A stretch of 64,000 nucleotides of DNA, from the NCBI GenBank assembly GCA_965198285.1, contig OZ240251.1, positions 868,001 to 932,000 on the forward strand, in the 5' to 3' direction. Below the pieces are notes generated by a model. The model was not told the origin of the DNA. It did no database searches and was given only the letters and a program-made list of their open reading frames with translations. Shown in pieces: positions 32,744 through 42,694 of the stretch. Each line of letters starts with the position of its first letter. Positions within the stretch are counted from its first letter, which is position 1. A program made the translations under genes and the position numbers. The DNA is from UBA11872 sp965198285. Lineage in GTDB: Bacteria; Chloroflexota; UBA11872.

Positions 32744-34627
32744 CTACGAATCCCCCGAACCGGAATTCCGGTATCTGTCGCGGAGTCTCGTCTGTCGCTG
32801 CGGACGACTGGGCGAATCTGATGGTTCACCGTTGCGCCCATTCGATCCGTTGCCGTTGCCGCCGAATGTGTATGGCTGCGGTTCGGCGTCGGAGCCCACT
32901 AGCACCCCGCCTTCAGGCAGCGCCTTCAGCCGGTTGCCCTCGGCGATCTGCTCGTCCCAGCGATGCACCATGTCCTCTACGTCCTGGCCGTCCACCTCGT
33001 CGTGCGCGATCAACTCCTGGGCCAGTTCGTGCATCGCGCCCGAGTACTCCGAGAGCAGTCCCTTGACCTTGCGGTACTCCTGTTCCAGTACCTGGTCGAT
33101 CTTGCGCTTCATACGCGGATCGGCGGCGTCAACCATCGGACCGAACGGCAGCGACGAATAGAAACTGCCGTCCATGCCCCAGAAGCTCAGCATTTGGAAG
33201 GCCAGATGCGTGGCGCCCGCGAAGTCGGACGTGACGCCCAGCGTCTGCGACCCGAGAAAGAGCTCTTCGGCCGCGCGGCTGGCCAGGCTCACCTGAATGC
33301 TTGCCAGCAACTCTTCGCGGATGAGAATGCGCTTCTCTTCCACCGGCTTGAATGCCATCAGCCCCAACGCGTCGCCGTGGCGAATGATGGTCACCTTGGT
33401 CAGGCGTTCCCACGTCTTGAGCTTGACCTGCGCGATGGCGTGCCCGGCCTCGTGGTAGGCCAGCCGCCGGCGGTCCTCGTCGGTCAGCCCGCGAATCGGT
33501 TCACGCAGCCCCCACTCATGGTTCTCACGCGCTCGGGTGAAGTCGTCGTAGCTGATCGCGTCGCGCCCGTCGAAGTGAGCGTGAATCACGGCTTCGTTGA
33601 TCACGAACTTGATGGCCACGGGCGTGTACAGGATGGTGTCGTTCGCCATCCGGTCAACCGGCATGTCTTCGTGACGCACCTTGGCCAAGTAGTACTCGAT
33701 GATGTCCTTGCGCCCGTCCAGGTCCGGCAGGTCCACGTGGATCTTGCGGTCGAAGCGGCCCGGTCGGAGTAGCGCATGGTCGAGCGCGGACGCCAGGTTG
33801 GTGGCGCCCATCGTCAGCACGAGCGGCGGCACGGCTTTGGTCTTCCGCAGACCGACCGTCCGCAGCAGCCGCGATAACCAGCCGCTGTCAAAGTTTGGCG
33901 GGTCCATTTGAAGCAGCAGCTCGTTCAGCAGCCCAAAACCGGCCCCTCCGCCGAACAGGCCGCCCCCCCCCATCATCCCGCCGCCCGTCTGCCCGGCGCG
34001 GGCCATGCCGATAGCGTCGATCTCGTCAATGAAGATGATGGCGGCGCCGTGTTTGCGCGCCAGCTTGCGCGCCTTGCCGTAGAGCATCCGCACCCGCAGG
34101 TTGCCGATGCCCATGAACATGTTCTGGAACCCTGGGGCGGAAGCGTAGGCAAAGGGAATGCCCGCTTCATTCGCGATGACCTGTGCCAGGTAGCTCTTGC
34201 CGGTGCCCGGAGGCCCCTCCAGCAGCACGCCGCGCGTGACTTCGCCCCCCATGCGCTTGAACGACATGGCGCCTTGCAGCAGCCGCACCACCCGTCGCGC
34301 AACTTCCAGCACCTGGTCGTTTCCGCGGTAGTCGGAGAAATACACCCCCGTCTCGCCCGGCTGGATCCAGTAGACGCGGCCCCGGCCCAATATGTAGAAG
34401 AGAAAGCCGAACTGCACGACCATGAACATCATGGCGTACACCAGAGTGAAGGCGAAGCTCAGAATCCCCAGCGTGATTTCTGAGGCATTCGTCAGGCCGA
34501 ACACCAATAGGCCTGTTAGGGACAGGTAGGCAAGAATCGCGCGCCAGTGCTCGCGCAGAAACGTAAGCGGACTACGGCGCATGTGCGCTTGGCGCCGAAG
34601 GTCAGATTCCATGGAGGCCATCGCCAC
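32744..34627 (-). CDS. Divergent FtsH-type membrane AAA protease
   Basis: A 627-residue membrane-bound AAA+ zinc protease. Two hydrophobic stretches (about 30-46 and 52-80) with almost no loop between them replace FtsH's usual periplasmic domain. The AAA module has Walker A GPPGTGKS (138-145), Walker B IIFIDEID (197-204) and RPGRFDR with the arginine finger. The M41 peptidase has HEAGH near residue 391 and a later Asp (SDFAGAT) as third metal ligand. The C-terminal 40 residues are Gly/Asn/Arg-rich. The missing periplasmic domain and Gly-rich insert after Walker B mark it as a subtype rather than the main FtsH. Confidence 0.88.
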   Translation of the reverse strand: MAMASMESDLRRQAHMRRSPLTFLREHWRAILAYLSLTGLLVFGLTNASEITLGILSFAFTLVYAMMFMVVQFGFLFYILGRGRVYWIQPGETGVYFSDYRGNDQVLEVARRVVRLLQGAMSFKRMGGEVTRGVLLEGPPGTGKSYLAQVIANEAGIPFAYASAPGFQNMFMGIGNLRVRMLYGKARKLARKHGAAIIFIDEIDAIGMARAGQTGGGMMGGGGLFGGGAGFGLLNELLLQMDPPNFDSGWLSRLLRTVGLRKTKAVPPLVLTMGATNLASALDHALLRPGRFDRKIHVDLPDLDGRKDIIEYYLAKVRHEDMPVDRMANDTILYTPVAIKFVINEAVIHAHFDGRDAISYDDFTRARENHEWGLREPIRGLTDEDRRRLAYHEAGHAIAQVKLKTWERLTKVTIIRHGDALGLMAFKPVEEKRILIREELLASIQVSLASRAAEELFLGSQTLGVTSDFAGATHLAFQMLSFWGMDGSFYSSLPFGPMVDAADPRMKRKIDQVLEQEYRKVKGLLSEYSGAMHELAQELIAHDEVDGQDVEDMVHRWDEQIAEGNRLKALPEGGVLVGSDAEPQPYTFGGNGNGSNGRNGEPSDSPSRPQRQTRLRDRYRNSGSGDS

Positions 34628-34762
34628 ACCTCAGTTCCGGGCCAGTCGGTCCCGAGGGACGCCGGACACCCGGCAGCCGCCCGCGGGGAGTCTTGGAGTA
34701 TAGCCCCGGGCGAGGGCCGCTAAGGTGTCGAACATTACTCCCAGACAAGAACGACGACATTT

Positions 34763-35917
34763 GTGTCACGCATGAGCCACGTTGCTGCGCGCCTGGACCG
34801 CCTGCCGATCCTCGCCGCGCTAGGACTGGCGGCCCTGGCCCTGGCCCTGACCCTCCGGTCGTTCGAGGGTAAGACCTTCCTCTACGGCGATCTCCAGCAC
34901 TTCTTCGCCTTCGCGGAAGTCCTCTATACCCCGGAACACTTCAACTACTACGCGAGCGTGGCCGACGAATCATTCACTTACGCCCACCTTCCGCTCTTCC
35001 CCATGCTGCTGGCTCCGTTGCAGCGAAGCTTCGACGCGCAGGGCTGGGACCGGATTCTGGCCGTCAAGGTACTCGTGCATGCCTTTGAGGTCGCGACCGC
35101 CGGGCTCCTCATTCTCCTGGCCCGCCGGCAAGGGTTGTCGCGACTGTTAGCGCTGGGCATCGGGATCACCTGGCTCTTCACCCCGTGGGTCTTTGAAGCC
35201 GGAGCCCTCAACGGCCACGCGTCGGCCGTCGCGGCCTTCTTTCTGGTGGGCGCTGTCCTTCGGCTTGGGGTTCCATGGCAAGCTGGCGCGCTGATCGGCC
35301 TGAGCGTGGTCACACGGTCGGAGTTCGTCCTGCCGGCCCTCGTTCTCGGCGGCTTCTACGCTCGTGGCGGCCGCGGGCTGTTTGTCTCATACGCGGCCGG
35401 CGCTCTGGTCATAGCTGCACTCGTCGTCGGCCCATTCCTGCTTCGAGACGCCGCAGCGGTGCACTGGGCCGTCGTGGGCCACCTCCAGAACCGAGGCGAC
35501 GGCCTCCCTGTTATCCGTGGGGTCGCGCGCACACTCACTGGCGACATGCCAGATGGTCTCAAGGGTCCGCAGGACTGGGCGCTGCTGGCGGTCCTGGCGT
35601 CGGCACCCCTGCTCGGCTGGTATAGCACTGATCCTCGCTGGGGAATCTTTCGGTCGTCGCTCCTCTACGCCTTCGCTCTCACGCTCGGCCATGGCCGCTA
35701 CTACGTCTTGCCTTTGACGACTGGGCTCATGGTCGCCGCCCGTCCCGGCCCGATTATCTGGCTCATTCCCGTCTATGTCGTGGAGTTCGTGCTCCCGTTA
35801 GCGCGCGACCTCTTGTGGGTTGTGCGCACCGGAGAGGTCTTGGTGCTGGCGCTTTGGTGGTTGCACCGGCGGACAGTGGCTCTCCGATCGCCCACTGACC
35901 AACCGAACTCGGCGTGA
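34763..35917 (+). CDS. Polytopic membrane protein, GT-C glycosyltransferase-like
   Basis: A 384-residue protein with about nine to ten transmembrane helices. An early extracytoplasmic loop contains FLYGDLQHFFAF and FTYAHLPLFPMLLAPL, reminiscent of the acidic loop and Y-x-P-L-x-P motif of polyprenol-phosphate-dependent (GT-C, mannosyltransferase-like) enzymes. Family assignment is tentative. The stop overlaps the GTG start of the next membrane protein (GTGA), so the two are translationally coupled. Possible role in envelope glycan assembly. Confidence 0.6.
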   Translation: MSRMSHVAARLDRLPILAALGLAALALALTLRSFEGKTFLYGDLQHFFAFAEVLYTPEHFNYYASVADESFTYAHLPLFPMLLAPLQRSFDAQGWDRILAVKVLVHAFEVATAGLLILLARRQGLSRLLALGIGITWLFTPWVFEAGALNGHASAVAAFFLVGAVLRLGVPWQAGALIGLSVVTRSEFVLPALVLGGFYARGGRGLFVSYAAGALVIAALVVGPFLLRDAAAVHWAVVGHLQNRGDGLPVIRGVARTLTGDMPDGLKGPQDWALLAVLASAPLLGWYSTDPRWGIFRSSLLYAFALTLGHGRYYVLPLTTGLMVAARPGPIIWLIPVYVVEFVLPLARDLLWVVRTGEVLVLALWWLHRRTVALRSPTDQPNSA

Positions 35918-37302
35918 CCGGCGCTACGTCGTCGACACTTCGCACGATGATCGCTGCGCTAGCGCTGCTGGCGGCCTGGGCCCTTGTGCTGGCGAACACC
36001 CTAGTCGCATTTGAGCCTGAACTCCTGTCGGAGGATCTTCGCGGTTTCCTTGATCCTTCGGTTGAGTTCGGGCCGGCCAACGCCATGTCTGCCAGTCTCT
36101 TCGCTCTGCTCGCCACCGTCAGTGGCTGGAACGCGCTAACAATCGTCCGCAACCTCGGGCCGCGCAACAGGCGAGTGTTTGGATGGGCTGGGATTGCGGT
36201 GCTGGCTATGGGGCTGGCGATAGACGAGTTGACCGATGCTCATCTCCGATTGCTCTCCGACGCCTATCTAGCACAGGTCGGTCGCGAACTGGGATTCATT
36301 CGCGGATATGCCGTATGGGTTGGTCTCGCCGCGCCGCTGGCTTTATTGATCGCCGTGCTCTTCATCCGCTTTATCCACCGGGAACTGGCCGAGGCGCCAC
36401 TCTTGCGGCGCGCGGCGTGGATTGCTGGCTTCTTGTGGGTGACGGTCCTCGGGCATGAGGCGCTGGCCGAACGCGTGTTCGCAACCCGAGCACCGGCGCT
36501 CGAGAATTTGCTGGAGGAAGGCGCGGAGATTCTGGGTACGGCCACGCTCATCGCTGTGGCGGCACTGGCCTTCAGCCAAGCACCGCGGACGGCCGGCGTC
36601 TCACTGCGGCGCATCGGCTTGGCCCTGGCGGTCGTCGCCCTGACCGCAGGCGCCTGGCTGGGCTGGCGTGCCGAGGTCCCGCTCAACGACTGGGGGACGA
36701 CCGACGTGTGGATGGGGCCGTTCCCCGCTGGCACCGCAGCCGCGCAGACCTTGGCGCTTCCAGGCGGACCGCTTGGCCGCGTTGATGTTGAGGCGTCCTA
36801 CGCAGCCTCAGACGATCGCCCCGGAGTCTTAGCTATACGCCTGCAACGGCCAGACGGCGCCAGCGTCCGCGAAGCGTCAGCAGCAGTCGTTCCAGGCACG
36901 ATTATGACGGAGCACACGGCCCGGTTCACTCCAATCGTCACTACGGCTGGTGAACGTGCCGTGCTGCAGGTTTCTGCTCTGCCCTCGGTGTCGGGCGCTT
37001 TCACTCTCTCGGTCACAAGCGATGATCTCCAGGTCGATGGCGCGGTCTTTCCCAACGGCCAAAACGCACCACCGGGCCAGGACCTGAACTACAGGCTCTA
37101 TGGCCCGCGCGACCCCTCGTTCGCCAAGCTGGCAGCCGTGGTGCGGCTGGTCCTGCGCGATCCCGTGATGCTCGCAGTCCTTGCCGATGCGGCTCTACTC
37201 GGCACTGTGGCTGCCGCCACGACCATGAATCTGCTGACCGCTTGCCTCAGTTTTCGTCGCCGACGTAGACGATCCGCCACAGCGCCGCGTCGCCCGCTGT
37301 AG
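35914..37302 (+). CDS. Integral membrane protein with extracytoplasmic beta domain, unknown
   Basis: A 462-residue protein starting at GTG 35914 (overlapping the upstream stop). About six to seven hydrophobic helices occupy residues 10-250, followed by a soluble, probably extracytoplasmic beta-rich region (about 255-400; ATYxxPV-like strands such as GRVDVEASYAAS and AFTLSVTSDDLQVDG), then a final helix near 415-440 and an Arg-rich tail. No family recognised. The beta region resembles pre-peptidase C-terminal/Ig-like modules in character only. Its 3' end overlaps the convergent sugar dehydrogenase gene by 56 bases. Confidence 0.6.
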   Translation: MTGATSSTLRTMIAALALLAAWALVLANTLVAFEPELLSEDLRGFLDPSVEFGPANAMSASLFALLATVSGWNALTIVRNLGPRNRRVFGWAGIAVLAMGLAIDELTDAHLRLLSDAYLAQVGRELGFIRGYAVWVGLAAPLALLIAVLFIRFIHRELAEAPLLRRAAWIAGFLWVTVLGHEALAERVFATRAPALENLLEEGAEILGTATLIAVAALAFSQAPRTAGVSLRRIGLALAVVALTAGAWLGWRAEVPLNDWGTTDVWMGPFPAGTAAAQTLALPGGPLGRVDVEASYAASDDRPGVLAIRLQRPDGASVREASAAVVPGTIMTEHTARFTPIVTTAGERAVLQVSALPSVSGAFTLSVTSDDLQVDGAVFPNGQNAPPGQDLNYRLYGPRDPSFAKLAAVVRLVLRDPVMLAVLADAALLGTVAAATTMNLLTACLSFRRRRRRSATAPRRPL

Positions 37303-39736
37303 GGTCCCCGCCGGCGGGGTGCTCGGGGAATAGATCGAGGAAGTACAGCCCGTCGGGTCCGAACGCAAGGCCGCTGATACTTGACCGGCCTTCGCCCATG
37401 TAAGCGACCAACTCGGTGATTGGCTCCACCACGGCGCTGCCTTGTAGGTTCAGCTGCCACACGCGCTTACCTGTTTCCTGTGGTCCGCGCACGAAATTGC
37501 GGCCCGATGTAGCCATATAGAGCGTGCCGTCCGGGGCTGGAAACTGGCGCCCGTTCAGCGCGGCCAGCCCGGTTGGCGCGTGCGCGGGAGGGCCAAACAC
37601 GCGCAGTGCCTGCGGCACCAGCGAGGCGTCCTCGCCGTCATACCCCAAGTCCAGCCCGGCCGTGACGCGTGCTATTCGGTCCAGATCCTCTCCATTTTCT
37701 GAGATGTATAGCTGACCGTCGGCTGCGCTCCACGTGGCTCCAAAGGCGTTGCGAATAGCCGTTGCGAAGATGTAGCTGCGCGGGTGCGAAGGTCGATCAG
37801 GGTCGTAGAACGGGTTATCCGACGGCGCGCTGCCATCGAGATTCAAGCGGAGGATCTTCCCGTTGAACGTGTCTGGGTGCTGCGACTGGTCGGCGCTGAA
37901 GGCGTTGCCGACGTTGGCGTAGAGTTTGCCGTCCGGACCAATGGTCAGGGCGTGAATCTGGTGCGAGGCCGAGGTTGGCGCCGCATCCATCGCCAGAATG
38001 CGCCGAACTCCGCCTGCCTTGGCGCCATCGTCTTGGCGCCCAATCCGCACGATCGCGTTGAAGAGTTGGCCGTCGCGCTCGAACACCAGCGACGCGAACA
38101 GGTCGCCGCTTTCAGGATCCAGCACGATTCCTGAAAGCCCGTTCTCCCCTGGCAAGCTAACCGGCGGTGCCGCCGGGTCGTAGTTGAGCAGGCCATCGGC
38201 GAACGGCACCAGAGCACCGGCACGCGTCAGGCCCTTGATGCTCCCGCTCAGCTCGGTGATATATGCCACCAGCGCTTCTGCGCGTGCGGGTGCGTCGGGA
38301 TCGAACACGAGATTCACTGGGAATCGCAGCCCACCGGCGATACGCTCCACGCGGTATCCCGACCGAGCCAGCCAGCCGTTTGGGGTATGCCGGGCCGGAG
38401 ACGCGAGCAGCGGCCGGACCGGGCCAACGCCATCGAGCGCATCGTCAGGCTCCCAAAACGTCGAGCCCGTGGCGGTCACCGAGAGCAGGATGGTCTGGTT
38501 CGGCCCGAGTGCTAGTCCCGGCAGGTGAACGTTGACTTCGCGCCCGAGCGTGTCGACAAAGCGCAGCGTTGAATCGGAGACAGGCAGCACGTCCGCGTCT
38601 CCCGACGTGATCCGGACCACGAGGCTCTCCAGTCGATCGCCGGGCGGCTCAGCCGCAATCTGGACGGGGACACCGGGGCGAGCCGTGATCGTGAATAGCG
38701 GCCGGCGGCCGGCCAGAATCTCAACCGAACTCGGCTGCGACAGGCCGGCGGGCAATTCGATCGGCTGGCCATCCGGTCCGGTCCACGCCAAGGTGCCGGC
38801 CTGGGCTCCGGAGACACGGCGCGGGTAGCTGGAGGGGCGCTCGCCGGTCACCGGGGCGGCCACGATCCGCAACCCGGTAGTGGACCACGGCGACCACTCC
38901 GTCTGGGAGTCTCCGCTGGCGTCGCGCACCCGGGCGCGGATCGCGTACACGCGTCCCATCTCGAGACCTAGCCGGCCGGCAAGTGGTCCGATGAACGTGC
39001 CGGATTGCAGGTCCGCTCGTGCCGCCGACCCTTCCAGCGTCGTGCGCCAGACCGGCGTGTTGAGCGCCGCGTCCAAGACCTCGAACTGCGTCGCCGTCAG
39101 TCGGTCACTCAAGTCCGGGTCACTAAATGGTCCGGTCTCGAACCAGACGAAGTACGGCGAAATGTCGCCATTTGGGCCGGGAATCGGGTCGGTGAGTTCA
39201 GGCGCAGCGGGTGGCCTGTTGCCAGTTGCCGCGGCTTTTTCTACTACCGTGCTCGCTGGTGGGGGATGACTGACCGGGGTGCCGACCGGGCTTGGTACTG
39301 GCGACACCGTTACCACCGACGTGGTGGCGGCATCTTCCGCCAAAGTGATCGTCGCGGTGTCCGCCCGGAGCAGGGGGCGAGCGAATTCGATTCCCCGCCT
39401 ATCGAGGACAGACTCCAGAATCGCAAGGTACTGGGTCTCGGTCAGGCTGTCCGGGGCATTCATTGGCATGGTGCTCTGTACGTATTTGAAGAGGTCGAAC
39501 ACAGTCTGGAAGCTGCGTACGAATGGTTGCCCTGCTAACGGTGGGCCACTTCCGCCTTCGAGCGTCTCCCCGTGGCACTCCGCGCAATGTCGGGCGTACA
39601 GCACGGCGCCCTCGCTCGTCACGTCAGGTCGCGGAGGCGTCGGCGTCGGCTCGGTGACGGGTGCGACGCCGAGTCCGGGTGCGCAGGCGCCGGTAAAAAA
39701 TGCTCCCGCCAGCAGCAAAGCAGCTAGGCGCTTCAC
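37247..39736 (-). CDS. Lipoprotein with cytochrome c domain and sugar dehydrogenase-like beta-propeller
   Basis: GTG 39736 gives a lipoprotein signal (KRLAALLLAGAFFTGAC, Cys18). A cytochrome c domain follows with haem motif CAECH (51-55) and a likely axial Met near 90-92 (TMPMN). After a linker and Ig/fibronectin-like middle region (about 190-450), residues about 470-829 match the soluble glucose/sorbosone dehydrogenase (GSDH) beta-propeller: YRVERIAGGLRFPVNLVF, HQIHALTIGPDGKLYANVGN, and SENGEDLDRI. Such fusions oxidise aldoses with PQQ and pass electrons to the haem. Frame upstream to 39823 lacks a signal peptide and is not used. Confidence 0.82.
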   Translation of the reverse strand: MKRLAALLLAGAFFTGACAPGLGVAPVTEPTPTPPRPDVTSEGAVLYARHCAECHGETLEGGSGPPLAGQPFVRSFQTVFDLFKYVQSTMPMNAPDSLTETQYLAILESVLDRRGIEFARPLLRADTATITLAEDAATTSVVTVSPVPSPVGTPVSHPPPASTVVEKAAATGNRPPAAPELTDPIPGPNGDISPYFVWFETGPFSDPDLSDRLTATQFEVLDAALNTPVWRTTLEGSAARADLQSGTFIGPLAGRLGLEMGRVYAIRARVRDASGDSQTEWSPWSTTGLRIVAAPVTGERPSSYPRRVSGAQAGTLAWTGPDGQPIELPAGLSQPSSVEILAGRRPLFTITARPGVPVQIAAEPPGDRLESLVVRITSGDADVLPVSDSTLRFVDTLGREVNVHLPGLALGPNQTILLSVTATGSTFWEPDDALDGVGPVRPLLASPARHTPNGWLARSGYRVERIAGGLRFPVNLVFDPDAPARAEALVAYITELSGSIKGLTRAGALVPFADGLLNYDPAAPPVSLPGENGLSGIVLDPESGDLFASLVFERDGQLFNAIVRIGRQDDGAKAGGVRRILAMDAAPTSASHQIHALTIGPDGKLYANVGNAFSADQSQHPDTFNGKILRLNLDGSAPSDNPFYDPDRPSHPRSYIFATAIRNAFGATWSAADGQLYISENGEDLDRIARVTAGLDLGYDGEDASLVPQALRVFGPPAHAPTGLAALNGRQFPAPDGTLYMATSGRNFVRGPQETGKRVWQLNLQGSAVVEPITELVAYMGEGRSSISGLAFGPDGLYFLDLFPEHPAGGDPTAGDAALWRIVYVGDEN

Positions 39737-39847
39737 GTGGCCGGCGGTGAGTGCGCGCCGTCCGCGCGACGTATCTGGCGGATTGGGTCCACACCAAGCG
39801 CCGTGAGCAGGAGAGTTCGCCAAGTCACGCTGCCAATCAGCTCAAGT

Positions 39848-40141
39848 TCAGGCGCGCCGAAGGTCTGGCTTGTTGGCCGTCACGACAACCCGAAGCACTG
39901 AATCCAGCCGCCAGTATGACGCCCGCTGGCGGATACCACGATCAGACACGGCAGCGCCCAGTTCACGTATGACGCGCCCCAGACCTTTGAGGTAGAGCTG
40001 GAAGGCCAGCGGCAATACGAAGGCCACCCTGACCCGTGTTCTCGTAATCTCCGATAGGAGCGGGTCGCCTTGCCGACCTGTATAGGTGGCCTTGCCCGGT
40101 CCGCAAGCAAGAGCTGTCCAACTGCCCAGGAAACAGCGCAC
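39848..40141 (-). CDS. Doubtful small ORF between LonB-like and sugar dehydrogenase genes
   Basis: The 39737-40165 interval holds one 97-residue frame in operon orientation, with a mildly hydrophobic middle (VRVAFVLPLAFQLYLKGLG). No family recognised and no clear ribosome binding site. It may be spurious; otherwise the interval contains nothing I can identify. Confidence 0.2.
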   Translation of the reverse strand: MRCFLGSWTALACGPGKATYTGRQGDPLLSEITRTRVRVAFVLPLAFQLYLKGLGRVIRELGAAVSDRGIRQRASYWRLDSVLRVVVTANKPDLRRA

Positions 40142-40165
40142 CTCTCGAATGAGATTACCCGCGCG

Positions 40166-42595
40166 CTAGTGCGCCGGCCCGTCGTGCCAGCGGCGCGCGA
40201 ACTGGTCCAGCCGAGCCTGGGCCGCGCCAAGAACCGTGTCAGACGAGAAGCGGCCCACGGCGTTCTGGGCGCCTGCCCGGCGACCGGTCAGGAGCTCGAC
40301 AGCCTCCGCTACGTGCCCGGCGGCGTGGATGTGAAACTTTCCTTCGTCCACGGCGCCGGCTACGTCCCAACGCAGCGTCAGATTCCGCACGTTGCTGGTC
40401 GGAATCAGCACGCCCTGCCGACCGGTGAGGCCCTGGCGGACGCACAGGTCGTAGAACCCTTCAATTTTCTGGGTAACGCCGCCCACGGCTTGCACGTGTC
40501 CGTGCTGATTCACGGACCCGGTAACGGCCATGCCCTGGTCCAGCGGATAGTCGGACATCGCCGAGAGCAGGGCCAGCAGTTCCGCCAGCGATGCGCTGTC
40601 GCCCTCCACGCCCCAGTACGACTGCTCGAAAGCAATGCTGGCGCTCATGGTCAGCGGGCCGCCCTGGCCGAACACGCCATTGAGATAGCCGGCCAGGATC
40701 ATGGCGCCCTTGTCGTGGATTGGTCCCGACAGCTTGGCCTCGCGGTCGATGCTGATGACGCCATCGCGTCCCGCGAACACCCGCGCCGTGATGCGGTTGG
40801 GCTGCCCGAATTCGTGCCCCCCCACACCGATGATCGTGAGGCCGTTCAGCTGGCCGACGGCCGACCCGTCGGCGTCAATCATCACCGTGCCGTCGGCCAT
40901 GCGATCGCGGATGCGGGTTTCGAGCAGGTTCGACCGCCGGGTGCGCTCGTCAATCGAGGCCCACACGTCCTCCTCGGTCACCAGCTCCGTGCCGCGTCGG
41001 CGCGCCCAGTACTCCGCTTCGCGCACGATGTCGCTGATGTCGCCGAAGCGGGTGGAGAGCTTGGCGCGGTCGCCGGCCAGCCGCACGCCTTCTTCCACGA
41101 TGCGCGCCACCGCCGAGCGGTCGAAGTGGCGTAGATCTTCGTCGGCGCAACGGGCCGCGATGAACTGCGCGTAGCGCGCCGTGTTGTCGGAGTTCAGGTC
41201 GATCTCCGTCTCGAACTCTGCCAGAACCTTGAACAGATCTCCGAAGTCGGGGTCGAGTTCGTACAGCAGCGCGTACGTGTCGGGTGGACCGACCAGCGCG
41301 ACCTTGAGGTCCAGCTGGATTGGTTCCGGTTCCAGCCGCACCGCCTGTGGCAGTCCCATTTCCTCGGCGACACTCTCGATCCGCACCCGCTCGTTGCGCA
41401 GGGCGCGCTTGAGGGCTGCGTATGAGGCGCCTGACTGCAACAGTTCGTTCGCGTCCAAGACCAGGTAGCCGCCGTTGGCTCGGTGCAGCGCGCCGGGTTG
41501 GATTCGCGTGAAGTCGGTGACGCTAACGCCCAGTTCCGTGCGCGTCTCCACCCGCCCGAACAGGTGCGGATGGGTGGGGTGGGTATCGCGAACCAGCGGC
41601 GCTCCCGCTCCCGGCTTGTGCGTCACCAGCACGTTGACCCGGTAGGGCAGGTAGGGATCCGGCGCCGGACCCGGCCGCTGGGTCGGCAACGCCGTCCCGT
41701 CGGATTCCAGGAAGTTCTCGTGGTTCTGCGTGACGTGTGCTTCCACGGCGTCCAGATGCGACGTGACATTCGGCAGCCCGGCGTACTCCTCCCGCAGGTC
41801 GTCCAGAAGAGGCTTCGTCACGCTGCGCGCCACATCGGCGCTCAAGGCGTTCAGCGTGGTGCGCGCCTCGCGCTGGCGCGTTCGCAGCCGCCGCATCAGG
41901 CGCGCCAGCCGGTCCTCGAGTTCCTGGCTCGTCGACCGGATGCGTTCCCGCTCGGCCTCCGTAAGTTCGCGCAGCGCCTCCGGCGACATCGGACGGCCGT
42001 CCACGACCGGCGCCACGCTCAGGCCCACCGGTGACTGCGTCACGGCAAAGCCTTCGGCGGACGCGCGCTCTTCAAAGCCGCGAAACGCCTCGCGGCGCTC
42101 CATCTGCACGGCTTGCGCCACGGCGTCGCGTTGGTTCTGGTACTCCTCCGTGTCAAAGGCGCGCTGCAGATCGTGACGCAGCGTATCCACCGCTTCGCGC
42201 AGCTGGGCGCGGAAGGCTGGTGCCTGGCCCGCCGGGAGCCGCAGCGCGCGCGGCCGGTGACTATCGGCGAAATTGTGGACGTAGCACCAGTCGTCCGGGG
42301 TAGGCCGACGCGCGGCCTCGGCCCGCAGCCGTGCCATGATCATTGAGGTGCGCCCGGTGCCGGGAATGCCGGCGGCGTAGATGTTGAACCCGCGGCTGCG
42401 AATGTCCACGCCGAACTCGAGCGACCGTTCGGCGCGTTCCTGACCGATCAGCGCGTCAGGCGGCGTCAGTTCAGCTGTGGAGTGAAACGGCAGATCGGCG
42501 GGGTTGCAGGTCCAGCGCACCTCGGCGGCTGTGAGTCGCCGCGCCCCGACGCTGAATTCTCCAGGATTCGCCACGCCCGACCTGGCCACGCTCAA
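40166..42595 (-). CDS. LonB-like ATP-dependent protease
   Basis: An 809-residue AAA+ serine protease of the Lon superfamily, without the N-terminal LON substrate domain. The AAA module begins at about 45 with Walker A GIPGTGRT (76-83), where Arg82 replaces the usual lysine, as is common in this family. The long insert (about 120-330) is helical. The C-terminal S16 domain has catalytic Ser in GDSASLAE (about 668) and Lys in GGVTQKIEGF (about 710). No transmembrane helix is seen, so it is probably soluble. It is divergent from the 2-hydroxyacid dehydrogenase at 42695, 99 bases away. Confidence 0.9.
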   Translation of the reverse strand: MSVARSGVANPGEFSVGARRLTAAEVRWTCNPADLPFHSTAELTPPDALIGQERAERSLEFGVDIRSRGFNIYAAGIPGTGRTSMIMARLRAEAARRPTPDDWCYVHNFADSHRPRALRLPAGQAPAFRAQLREAVDTLRHDLQRAFDTEEYQNQRDAVAQAVQMERREAFRGFEERASAEGFAVTQSPVGLSVAPVVDGRPMSPEALRELTEAERERIRSTSQELEDRLARLMRRLRTRQREARTTLNALSADVARSVTKPLLDDLREEYAGLPNVTSHLDAVEAHVTQNHENFLESDGTALPTQRPGPAPDPYLPYRVNVLVTHKPGAGAPLVRDTHPTHPHLFGRVETRTELGVSVTDFTRIQPGALHRANGGYLVLDANELLQSGASYAALKRALRNERVRIESVAEEMGLPQAVRLEPEPIQLDLKVALVGPPDTYALLYELDPDFGDLFKVLAEFETEIDLNSDNTARYAQFIAARCADEDLRHFDRSAVARIVEEGVRLAGDRAKLSTRFGDISDIVREAEYWARRRGTELVTEEDVWASIDERTRRSNLLETRIRDRMADGTVMIDADGSAVGQLNGLTIIGVGGHEFGQPNRITARVFAGRDGVISIDREAKLSGPIHDKGAMILAGYLNGVFGQGGPLTMSASIAFEQSYWGVEGDSASLAELLALLSAMSDYPLDQGMAVTGSVNQHGHVQAVGGVTQKIEGFYDLCVRQGLTGRQGVLIPTSNVRNLTLRWDVAGAVDEGKFHIHAAGHVAEAVELLTGRRAGAQNAVGRFSSDTVLGAAQARLDQFARRWHDGPAH

Positions 42596-42694
42596 GCCCC
42601 TCGGGCGGCAAGCGCGCGAAGTCTAGCAGCGGATTCCGTCCACGCGTCCTCCGAAATCCCTACACTGCGAGCGCCCGCAGCAAGGTCCAGGCGA

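Noticed and set aside
40166..42595. Arg in place of Lys in the Walker A of the LonB-like protease as a sign of inactivation
   Set aside because: The GTGR form is, as far as I recall, common in this Lon subgroup, so it is not evidence of loss.
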